From the NCBI GenBank assembly GCA_947461325.1, contig CANHLD010000079.1, positions 1-7,886 on the forward strand: a stretch of DNA of 7,886 nucleotides. The letters run 5' to 3'. Numbering within the stretch: the stretch's first letter is position 1; each line of letters begins with the position of its first letter. A program made the translations under genes and the position numbers. Of the stretch, positions 1 through 5,562 are shown in pieces. The DNA is from Comamonadaceae bacterium. Lineage in GTDB: Bacteria; Pseudomonadota; Gammaproteobacteria; Burkholderiales; Burkholderiaceae_C. The notes beneath the pieces were generated by a model. That model searched no databases. It was given only the letters and a program-made list of their open reading frames with translations, and had not been told where the DNA came from.

Positions 1-1833
1 CGGCACGCGACCGGTGAAGTGCGTGGTCATCATGATCATGCGTGCGACCCAGAAAAAGATGATGTCGTAACCGGTGACGAGGACGCTGCTTGGTAAATAC
101 AGGTCTATGTCTTTGAGTTGTCCGTCTTGACTGGCTGTGTTGTGCTGTGCAGTGTTGTGCTTGGCAGTGTCGTGCTTGGCCGTGTCGTGCTTGGCCTGGC
201 TCCCGGCCGCTTCGCGCCCGAAGTCGCTGCGACCAAGCCCATCACGCCCACCCATATTCAGCCAGTCCATGGTGCTGAACGGCACCAGCGCAGATGAATA
301 CCAAGTGTCGAGCACATCCTCGTCGCGTTTGAGTGGTAAGTCTTCTGGCTTGCCAGTCTGTTGGTAGGTTTCGACTTGGGTTCGTTCCGTAGCCCCTTTT
401 TTTGCGAATTGTTCTAGGGCTTGGGCCTCATCTCGCGCCACATACACCTTGCCATTTTTGTCATACCAAGCCGGTATTTGATGGCCCCACCACAGTTGAC
501 GTGAGATACACCAATCGGTGATGTTGTTCATCCACTGGTTGTAGGTGTTGACCCAGTTTTCAGGCACGAACTTCACTTCGCCGGACTGCACCGCGTCAAT
601 GGCTTTTTGAGCAATGCTTTTACCAGTGGGGTCTGTGTCGCTGACTTTGTTCATGGCGACAAACCATTGGTCGGTCAGCATGGGTTCGACAATCTGGCCG
701 GTGCGAGCGCAAATCGGCAACATCATTTTGTGCGGCTTGATCTCAAGCATCAAACCCAGTGCTTCTAAATCACGGTTCACTGTTTTGCGAGCTTCAAACC
801 TGTCCATGCCCTGGTAGGGTGCGGGTCCGTTTTCATTGACCTTGGCATCGAGTGTGAAGATGGTGATCAGTGGCAAGCCATGGCGTTGTGCACATGCATA
901 GTCATTGAAGTCGTGCGCGCCGGTGATCTTCACGCAACCCGAGCCAAATTCACGGTCCACAAAATCGTCAGCGATGATGGGAATTTGCCGGTCACACAAA
1001 GGTAAGTCCACCATCTTGCCGACCAAATGTTTGTAGCGCTCATCTTCGGGGTGAACCGCCAGTGCGCCATCCGCCATCATGGTTTCAGGGCGGGTGGTGG
1101 CAATCGTCATGCCTTTTTGAAGAACGCCGTCGATCATTTGTGGGCCGTCGGCAAACGGATAACAGATGTAATGCATCTTGCCTTCGGATTCGGTGGCCTC
1201 CACTTCAAGGTCTGACACCGCACTCATCAACACCGGGTCCCAGTTCACCAAACGCTTGCCTCTGTAAATCAAACCTTGTTCATACAAACGCACAAACGTG
1301 TCGGTCACTACCGGCGACAACTTGTCGTCCATGGTGAAGTATTCGCGGCTCCAGTCGACGCTGTCGCCCATGCGGCGCATTTGCTGGGTGATGGTGTTGC
1401 CTGATTGCTCTTTCCATTCCCACACTTTAGAGATGAAATTTTTACGCGCCTCAGACGGTGTCGGGCCCATATCATGGCGGCTGATGCCTTGGCCTTGCAG
1501 TTGACGCTCGACCACGATTTGTGTGGCAATGCCTGCATGGTCTGTGCCCGGTACCCACAAAGTGTTGAACCCTCGCATGCGGTGGTAGCGCGTCAAACTG
1601 TCCATGATGGTCTGGTTGAACGCATGCCCCATGTGCAGCGTGCCGGTCACGTTCGGTGGCGGCAGTTGAATGGCAAACGACGGCTGATCCGCGACAGGCG
1701 CTCCTGTGCCGCGATGACCCGCCACACCATAACCGCGTTTTTCCCACTCAGGGCCCCAGTGGGCCTCGATAGCGGCAGGTTCAAAAGATTTGGACAGGCT
1801 GTCTAAGCCGGGTTGTGCGCTGGGGCTGGTCAT
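1..1833 (-). CDS. valS: Valyl-tRNA synthetase, N-terminal 611 residues (3'-partial)
   Basis: Class I aminoacyl-tRNA synthetase that attaches valine to tRNA-Val in the cytoplasm and edits mischarged threonine. The minus frame is open from the ATG at 1833-1831 to base 1, where the window cuts it, so the KMSKS loop, anticodon-binding domain and C-terminal coiled coil are missing; full family members are about 900-960 residues. Visible landmarks are the HIGH-type motif HMGH at residues 67-70 after PPPNVTGT, the CP1 editing-domain segment TTRPETMMAD, the catalytic-core stretches WCISRQLWWGHQIPAWY and DTWYSSAL, and the segment DIIFFWVARM near residue 595. The start is chosen because MTSPSAQPGLDSLSKSFEPA matches the usual beginning of the protein; no good Shine-Dalgarno sequence precedes it. 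Oddity: between residues 524 and 581 there is a linker about 45 residues longer than I recall for E. coli ValRS, including AKHDT-type pentapeptide repeats. Identity is certain. Confidence 0.97.
   Translation of the reverse strand, partial: MTSPSAQPGLDSLSKSFEPAAIEAHWGPEWEKRGYGVAGHRGTGAPVADQPSFAIQLPPPNVTGTLHMGHAFNQTIMDSLTRYHRMRGFNTLWVPGTDHAGIATQIVVERQLQGQGISRHDMGPTPSEARKNFISKVWEWKEQSGNTITQQMRRMGDSVDWSREYFTMDDKLSPVVTDTFVRLYEQGLIYRGKRLVNWDPVLMSAVSDLEVEATESEGKMHYICYPFADGPQMIDGVLQKGMTIATTRPETMMADGALAVHPEDERYKHLVGKMVDLPLCDRQIPIIADDFVDREFGSGCVKITGAHDFNDYACAQRHGLPLITIFTLDAKVNENGPAPYQGMDRFEARKTVNRDLEALGLMLEIKPHKMMLPICARTGQIVEPMLTDQWFVAMNKVSDTDPTGKSIAQKAIDAVQSGEVKFVPENWVNTYNQWMNNITDWCISRQLWWGHQIPAWYDKNGKVYVARDEAQALEQFAKKGATERTQVETYQQTGKPEDLPLKRDEDVLDTWYSSALVPFSTMDWLNMGGRDGLGRSDFGREAAGSQAKHDTAKHDTAKHNTAQHNTASQDGQLKDIDLYLPSSVLVTGYDIIFFWVARMIMMTTHFTGRVP
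136..195 (-). repeat. 15-bp tandem repeat (4 units) inside valS
   Basis: Read on the coding strand, four consecutive 15-bp units start with GCC AAG CAC and encode AKHDT, AKHDT, AKHNT and AQHNT (ValRS residues 547-566). The third and fourth units have diverged, and a weaker fifth unit may follow (ASQDG). The unit length keeps the reading frame, so changes in copy number would lengthen or shorten the loop without breaking the protein. The plus-strand reading of this block is only a shadow frame. Confidence 0.93.
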
Positions 1834-1851
1834 AAGGGGTATGAGGTAACA

Positions 1852-1869
1852 AACCGGCATGCGCCGGTT
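1852..1869 (-). promoter_or_regulatory. Leader hairpin just upstream of valS
   Basis: AACCGGC (1852-1858) and GCCGGTT (1863-1869) form a perfect 7-bp stem with a four-base loop, ending 18 bases before the valS start codon. On the minus strand no U-run follows, so it does not read as an intrinsic terminator. It may shape the valS 5' leader or influence ribosome access. A TTGACA hexamer lies just upstream on the minus strand (1882-1877), but no convincing -10 box sits at the right distance, so I do not call a promoter. Confidence 0.4.
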
Positions 1870-1897
1870 CGGGGTCTGTCAAAAAGAAAAATGCATT

Positions 1898-1981
1898 TTA
1901 GCGAGGGGCTATGAGTAGCATCACCACCAACAGCAAGACCAAGCCAGCAATGAAAGCTCTGATTCTAGGGGTGTGCGCCAA
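1898..1981 (-). CDS. Possible 27-residue single-membrane-segment peptide (weak)
   Basis: A minus-strand frame from a TTG at 1981 to TAA at 1898 encodes 27 residues: a short basic head (HTPRIRAF), about fifteen strongly hydrophobic residues (IAGLVLLLVVMLLIA) and PR at the end. The shape is that of a small inner-membrane peptide oriented by a positive N-terminus. Against it: there is no ATG or GTG start, no Shine-Dalgarno sequence, the frame is short, and it lies across the probable promoter of the riboswitch unit on the other strand. It could be real, the tail of a lost gene, or chance. I do not recognise the sequence. Confidence 0.2.
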   Translation of the reverse strand: MAHTPRIRAFIAGLVLLLVVMLLIAPR

Positions 1982-1989
1982 GCTATACT
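1959..1989 (+). promoter_or_regulatory. Probable promoter for the riboswitch-dadA unit
   Basis: TATACT at 1984-1989 is a good -10 box just upstream of the first riboswitch stem, which starts at 1998. This places transcription start around 1996, where such a leader should begin. The -35 region is poor: GATTCT at 1961-1966 has the right 17-base spacing but matches the consensus badly. The call rests mainly on the -10 box and its position. Confidence 0.45.
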
Positions 1990-1997
1990 TTTGATTG

Positions 1998-2180
1998 ATG
2001 TCACCGGGAGAGTGTGTCTAACAACACCGCCGAAGGAGCAACCACCCCGGAATCTCTCAGGCCCCAGGACCGGTGACATGGTAAATCTCTGAAGAGTTGC
2101 AGAACCTAGTCATTCTGCACACCGAAGGAGCAAACCTTCGCCTTAGTGCGATGCGTGAATCTCTCAGGTACAGCACAGAG
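1998..2180 (+). ncRNA. Tandem glycine riboswitch (two aptamers)
   Basis: Glycine-binding leader RNA made of two successive aptamers. Aptamer 1: a perfect 10-bp outer stem (1998-2007 with 2070-2079) encloses GGAGAG, the conserved core CCGAAGGAGCAA (2030-2041) and the 3' element TCTCTCAGG (2053-2061). Aptamer 2: the same core recurs at 2122-2132 and the same 3' element at 2160-2168, with a short outer pairing CTCTG (2087-2091) to CAGAG (2176-2180) and an inner hairpin GCAGAA/TTCTGC (2099-2104 with 2113-2118). The pair of cores, each followed by TCTCTCAGG, is diagnostic of the gcvT-type glycine riboswitch family. In this family the ligand commonly turns expression on. The downstream gene is an amino-acid dehydrogenase rather than the glycine cleavage operon. 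Confidence 0.95.
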
Positions 2181-2188
2181 GGGGTGTT

Positions 2189-2207
2189 GCACAGCGGATT
2201 GCTGTGC
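2189..2207 (+). promoter_or_regulatory. Expression-platform hairpin of the glycine riboswitch
   Basis: GCACAGC (2189-2195) and GCTGTGC (2201-2207) make a perfect 7-bp stem with a GGATT loop, followed by the pyrimidine-rich TTCTCCCTTC and then the start of the DadA-like gene. The 3' arm (CTGTGC, 2202-2207) can also pair with GCACAG at 2173-2178, which overlaps the 3' arm of the aptamer 2 closing stem, so the two pairings compete. The tail is not a clean U-run, so a translational switch is as likely as a terminator. Confidence 0.5.
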
Positions 2208-2241
2208 TTCTCCCTTCAATGGACTCACTGAGATTTACAAC

Positions 2242-3510
2242 ATGAAACACATCGCCGTCATCGGTGGTGGCATCACCGGTGTCACCACGGCTTATGCCTT
2301 GGCCCAACAAGGTTTTTCTGTCACTCTTTTTGAACGGCACCGTTACGCAGGCATGGAAACGTCTTATGCCAATGGCGGACAACTCTCTGCCTCGAATGCC
2401 GAAGTATGGAACCACTGGTCCACCCTTGTCAAAGGCATGAAGTGGATCACTCGCAGCGATGCACCTTTGCTATTTCATCCCAAAGCCAGTTGGCATCAAT
2501 GGTCATGGCTAACCGAATTTGTAGCGCAGTTGCCTAACTACGAACCAAACACCATCTATACCGCCCAGATGGCCATTGCCGCGCGTGAATATTTGTTTGC
2601 CTGGGCCCAACAAGAAGCCATTGATTTCGATTTAAAGCGTGAAGGTATTTTGCACATTTACCGCGATAAAGCCAGTTATGAACATGCAACCAAGGTCAGC
2701 GCCTTGCTGCGAAAGGGAGGCCTAGAGCGACGGGCAGTGTCACCCAAAGAGATGCAGCAGATCGAACCGACATTGAGTGGGTCTTTTTATGGCGGTTTTT
2801 TCACCGAAAGCGACAGCACCGGTGACATCCATAAATTCACTTTCGGGCTTTCAAAAGCGTTGGAAAGATTGAACGTGCAAACCATCTATGAAAGTGAAGT
2901 CAGAAGCATCAGTACCACTGGTCTGCGGGCCCAACTAGTTTATGAAAAAGAATCGCAATCTTACGAAATGAATGCGGACGCTGTGGTGATCTGTTGCGGA
3001 ACCTGCAGTCGCGAATTGGCTGCGCAACTAGGCGACCGTGTCAATATTTATCCTGTCAAAGGTTATTCCATCACGGTACATCTTGATGATGCGCAAAGCC
3101 AAGCCAGTGCGCCGCAGGTCAGTTTGCTGGATGACGCGACCAAACTGGTCACCAGTCGTTTAGGCTTGAATCGATTCCGCGTGGCTGGAACCGCCGAGTT
3201 CAATGGCTTCAACAAAGACATTCGTGCAGATCGGATTCAGCCATTGGTGGACTGGGTGGCGCAATGCTTTCCCGGCATCAGCACACGTCAATTCACGCCA
3301 TGGGCCGGGTTGCGCCCAATGATGCCCAATATGCTGCCCAAGGTTGGAGCTGGTAAGGCGCCTAATGTGTTCTACAACACTGGGCACGGGCATTTGGGTT
3401 GGACTTTGTCGGCGGCCACTGCTGTTTCGGTGGCTAAAACCGTGGTGGCCGCAAGAAATGCGCTTGTCCGACAACCCAAGCTCAGCCAAACCATGAAGGA
3501 ATTGGCTTAA
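2242..3510 (+). CDS. dadA: DadA-like FAD-dependent D-amino-acid dehydrogenase
   Basis: Flavoprotein of the DAO/DadA family, 422 residues, close to the roughly 430 of E. coli DadA. Such enzymes oxidatively deaminate D-amino acids (or glycine-like substrates) to 2-oxo acids, passing electrons to the respiratory chain at the inner membrane. Visible: the N-terminal dinucleotide-binding fingerprint VIGGGITG (residues 6-13), the DadA signature ETSYANGGQLSAS (39-51), and the C-terminal FAD-contacting block AGLRPMMPNMLPKVG followed by NTGHGHLGW (379-387). The ATG at 2242 is chosen because the Rossmann fold begins at once after it; an in-frame ATG at 2146 lies inside the riboswitch. A weak CTGAGA stands about nine bases before the start. 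The gene is alone behind a tandem glycine riboswitch, so expression is probably glycine-dependent and glycine may be a substrate or signal (inference). Its stop once overlapped that of the convergent frnE-like gene; a decayed copy of its tail lies at 5509-5562. Confidence 0.92.
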   Translation: MKHIAVIGGGITGVTTAYALAQQGFSVTLFERHRYAGMETSYANGGQLSASNAEVWNHWSTLVKGMKWITRSDAPLLFHPKASWHQWSWLTEFVAQLPNYEPNTIYTAQMAIAAREYLFAWAQQEAIDFDLKREGILHIYRDKASYEHATKVSALLRKGGLERRAVSPKEMQQIEPTLSGSFYGGFFTESDSTGDIHKFTFGLSKALERLNVQTIYESEVRSISTTGLRAQLVYEKESQSYEMNADAVVICCGTCSRELAAQLGDRVNIYPVKGYSITVHLDDAQSQASAPQVSLLDDATKLVTSRLGLNRFRVAGTAEFNGFNKDIRADRIQPLVDWVAQCFPGISTRQFTPWAGLRPMMPNMLPKVGAGKAPNVFYNTGHGHLGWTLSAATAVSVAKTVVAARNALVRQPKLSQTMKELA

Positions 3511-3596
3511 GCTCTCAGGCTAGGGTGGCAATTTCGCGCAAAGACTTGCGCAGGCTGCCCACCTGAGATTAAGTGTTTGTCATTGATCATGGCAGC
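3511..3596 (-). pseudogene. Remnant of the frnE-like 3' end
   Basis: Minus-strand copy of the last 33 or so codons of the FrnE-like gene at 5559-5660, keeping KHLISGGQPA but frameshifted afterwards by an 11-bp loss, so that it would end ARNCHPSLRA instead of AQALREIATPNLKS. There is no body of the gene upstream; the sequence becomes AT-rich and unrelated after about 3596. It has no start and is not expected to be expressed as protein. Confidence 0.82.
3524..3563. other. Long imperfect stem-loop after dadA (left copy)
   Basis: GGTGGCA (3524-3530) pairs with TGCCCACC (3556-3563) with one bulged base, enclosing a perfect inner hairpin GCGCAA/TTGCGC (3536-3541 with 3546-3551). The equivalent structure at 5577-5627 lies inside the 3' end of the intact frnE-like gene. 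No U-run follows on either strand, so it is not a standard intrinsic terminator, but it could slow polymerase or protect the 3' end of the dadA transcript. Confidence 0.35.
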
Positions 3597-3978
3597 ATTG
3601 AAATTTATGATGAAAACTATCAGACTTTAGAAGAAATTTAGCAAAAGCTAAAAATACAAAGCATCAAAATAATCAATAAAAGCTATTTGATTTTTATGTA
3701 ATCGATTAAATAATTCTGTTGTGAATTGTATTAGGATTAAATTGGTAACTAGCAGCAGTATTAAGAACCAGTCGGATTGAAAATCAAATAAATCATGGAG
3801 CTGCATTTTATAAAAAAATACGCTCGGAGAAATTTTTCCTGATTGCCAGAATATTTATTGCATAAGCTGAAGCAGTCATTTTAAAAATACAAATACAAAT
3901 ACAAATACAAATCGAACGCTACGGCTCTGCTGACATCATTCTAAAACCCTTGGACTGTAAAGATGATTTCACAGATGA
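3597..3978. other. AT-rich intergenic left arm of the island
   Basis: About 380 bases with no convincing gene. It holds a weak AT hairpin followed by five T's (AATCAA 3671-3676 with TTGATT 3687-3692), a hexanucleotide repeat at 3885-3912, and a more GC-rich patch at about 3913-3957. In one frame (3866-3994) the patch reads as a stop-free stretch without a start codon, including ERYGSADIILKPLDCKDD, possibly a coding remnant. A TTGCAT at 3858-3863 could serve as a -35 box, with only TTAAAA 17 bases later, so I do not call a promoter. Confidence 0.6.
3885..3912 (+). repeat. AAATAC hexanucleotide tandem repeat
   Basis: Four complete AAATAC units and a partial fifth (AAAT), all perfect, ending 66 bases before the ATG of the deaminase-like gene. 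Repeats of this kind can change copy number by slippage. Here that would alter spacing in the presumed promoter or leader region rather than a reading frame. Confidence 0.9.
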
Positions 3979-5448
3979 ATGTTGCATTTATTAAAATTTT
4001 ACGAAAAAAAAGAATTAAAATTGAAAAATAATATATATAAAAAAATTGAGGCGAAGGATAAAGCCAGCTTCAATTTTAAGGATCATAACCAACCCTCGGT
4101 TTCTGAAAATAAAAACTCACAAAAAAACAATTCTAATTTTGAACCGGAGATATTGCAAAACTCTACTGAATCAAACAAGAGGCAAGGAAGTACTAATTAT
4201 AAAGTTACTTTTCCAGAATCTTCAACAATATTAATACCGAAGCGAACTTCTTTCACTGAGTTCAACAAACATACACTCAGCGGAAAGAAAGAAGCGATAA
4301 AGAAGAGTAATGAGTACATGTCTGCAAATAGTGCACAGGTTAAAGAGAAAACATATTTTCTTGGGGAATCGAAGCCTGCTGAGATTTTAATGATGTTTTC
4401 CAGATTTGCTATGGGGATGAATGCACTCATGAAGAGAGATGTCTCACCGGAGAAATTTAAAAAAGAAATAAGAACACCGGAAGTCCAAGCGGCAATTGTT
4501 GGGGACATGATTATTTATGGAACAAATTCTAAAGATTCTGCACTAAACCGTATGATTAATGATTTTTTTTCGGATCCTATTTATAGGTCTCAATGCATTA
4601 TCGAAATGGAAAACCGATTTTTGGATTTGGAAATTATTTTTAAAGAGGCGAAAAATAATGTATCTAAATTGGATATTAATAATGATTCGATGAATGAAGC
4701 TAATGACCTTAAAAAAAAGGCGCTTGATAAATTAAGTGACGCCAACTATGATTATCAAAAAGCAGTGGATCAATATAAAGCTGCAAACTGGATAATTAAT
4801 TTTGTTAAAAATGATCTTGAATTTGATTTTCAAAAAAATACAATGATTGAGGAGATGAAAAGAGATGGATTGGAAGAGTCGCTTATCAACCGTAGAGTTG
4901 AAATGTTATATAAACTGAGAAGCGCGCTCGGACCAAAGCCAAACATAATCGAGGCGCCCCCGATGGAGAATTACATCTCTAGCCCGAAGGGCGGCATACC
5001 AAGTAGCGACCAAAGTTATGCCATGCACGCGGAGCAACGCGTGATCGAGTTTATTGAGGCTAATCAATCAAATGATCCAGCCTCATTGCGATTCGGCGAA
5101 AAGCTTAAAAAGTTGTATGGCAAGAGCAATGCAGAGATTATTCTTGCAGGTACAAAAGCACCTTGCGCAGGTTGTCATGCGACAGAAGTCGCCAGAACAT
5201 CTGTTGCCAAAACAACAGTTGATGCCGGTGAGTCCGCAAATTTATTGCGTATTATCAGATACGAGGATAAGGGACATGCGTTTGGAGTGGTACCTGGAAG
5301 GAGTAATTTACTAATTAATACGGTTAATCCTCATGTAGGCAAAGAAAGTGTAAAAGTATTTGATGCAATTAATGATTTAATAATTAAAGGTAATCCTGGG
5401 GTGCAGGTTGACTTGCGAAATTCACCTGCCCGAACCCCCAAGGGGTAG
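3979..5448 (+). CDS. Putative effector/toxin with C-terminal deaminase-fold domain
   Basis: 489 residues; family not recognised. Residues 1 to about 110 are rich in Lys, Asn and Ser, low in complexity and probably disordered. About 110-200 contain helices (AEILMMFSRFAMGMNALM). About 205-315 are long charged helices, likely coiled coil. From about 318 the chain changes to a compact domain with MHAEQ (His350, Glu352) and, 43 residues later, KAPCAGCH (Cys396, Cys399). HAE plus PCxxC is the zinc and catalytic signature of the cytidine-deaminase fold, found in several bacterial toxin deaminase families, which supports a hydrolytic deaminase acting on a base, nucleotide or nucleic acid; the substrate cannot be told. 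No signal peptide, membrane segment, RHS, PAAR or VgrG part is seen, and no immunity-like gene follows. The ATG at 3979 has no Shine-Dalgarno sequence and overlaps another ATG at 3975; an A8 run follows at 4004-4011, so the true N-terminus is uncertain. The gene is AT-rich, unlike its neighbours, and lies between duplicated host sequences, indicating acquisition. Confidence 0.78.
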   Translation: MLHLLKFYEKKELKLKNNIYKKIEAKDKASFNFKDHNQPSVSENKNSQKNNSNFEPEILQNSTESNKRQGSTNYKVTFPESSTILIPKRTSFTEFNKHTLSGKKEAIKKSNEYMSANSAQVKEKTYFLGESKPAEILMMFSRFAMGMNALMKRDVSPEKFKKEIRTPEVQAAIVGDMIIYGTNSKDSALNRMINDFFSDPIYRSQCIIEMENRFLDLEIIFKEAKNNVSKLDINNDSMNEANDLKKKALDKLSDANYDYQKAVDQYKAANWIINFVKNDLEFDFQKNTMIEEMKRDGLEESLINRRVEMLYKLRSALGPKPNIIEAPPMENYISSPKGGIPSSDQSYAMHAEQRVIEFIEANQSNDPASLRFGEKLKKLYGKSNAEIILAGTKAPCAGCHATEVARTSVAKTTVDAGESANLLRIIRYEDKGHAFGVVPGRSNLLINTVNPHVGKESVKVFDAINDLIIKGNPGVQVDLRNSPARTPKG

Positions 5449-5508
5449 TACTCCGACATGATCAGACATGGCATAGGGACTTTGAAGTAGAGTTCAATCC
5501 AACTGGCT

Positions 5509-5562
5509 AATGCGTTGCCCAGCGGCTAGGCAAAGGCTTATACCTTGAAGGAATTGGCTTAA
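5509..5562 (+). pseudogene. Decayed copy of the dadA-like 3' end
   Basis: Reading in the frame that ends at TAA 5560-5562 gives NALPSG-stop-AKAYTLKELA, exactly the same length as the intact tail NALVRQPKLSQTMKELA at 3457-3510, with seven of seventeen positions identical and an internal TAG at 5527-5529. The last 22 bases are nearly identical at DNA level (one mismatch). The lower identity further left suggests the copy came from a diverged dadA homologue or has decayed for long. A possible faint continuation (HG.GTL near 5467-5484, compare HGHLGWTL) is not firm enough to annotate. Confidence 0.65.

Larger units (their letters stand above)
3490..3596. repeat. Left copy of the dadA/frnE junction repeat
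   Basis: Imperfect direct repeat of 5542-5660. It contains the genuine last codons of the dadA-like gene (to 3510) and then a non-functional copy of the 3' end of the frnE-like gene, whose minus-strand stop would be 3509-3507. Hand alignment to the right copy gives about eleven mismatches plus gaps of 1 and 11 bases. The 11-base gap shifts the frnE frame and removes one unit between two CTTTGCGC copies, so this tail is a dead fragment. The repeat marks the left boundary of the AT-rich island. Confidence 0.88.

Noticed and set aside
137..367. A Cys/Leu-rich repetitive peptide on the plus strand (LAVSC repeats).
   Set aside because: It is the opposite-strand reading of the valS tandem repeat, with no start signal or independent support.
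1405..1806. A 133-codon open frame on the plus strand.
   Set aside because: It lies antisense to valS, whose catalytic motifs are continuous in the minus frame.
2146..2241. A 32-residue N-terminal extension of the DadA-like protein from an ATG at 2146.
   Set aside because: It would translate the second riboswitch aptamer and expression platform; the flavin-binding fold begins at once after the ATG at 2242.
3671..3697. AT hairpin followed by TTTTT as an intrinsic terminator for dadA.
   Set aside because: The stem is six A/T-rich pairs with a ten-base loop and lies 160 bases beyond the stop; such structures arise by chance in AT-rich DNA.
5433..5445. ACCCC-CAA-GGGGT stem at the end of the deaminase-like gene as a terminator.
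   Set aside because: The stem is only five pairs, ends within the last codons of the gene, and no U-run follows.
5515..5533. TTGCC...GGCAA inverted repeat in the right arm as an attachment or integron attC-like site.
   Set aside because: It has a five-base stem, no integron core consensus and no integrase in the window; the bases are better explained as part of the decayed dadA tail.
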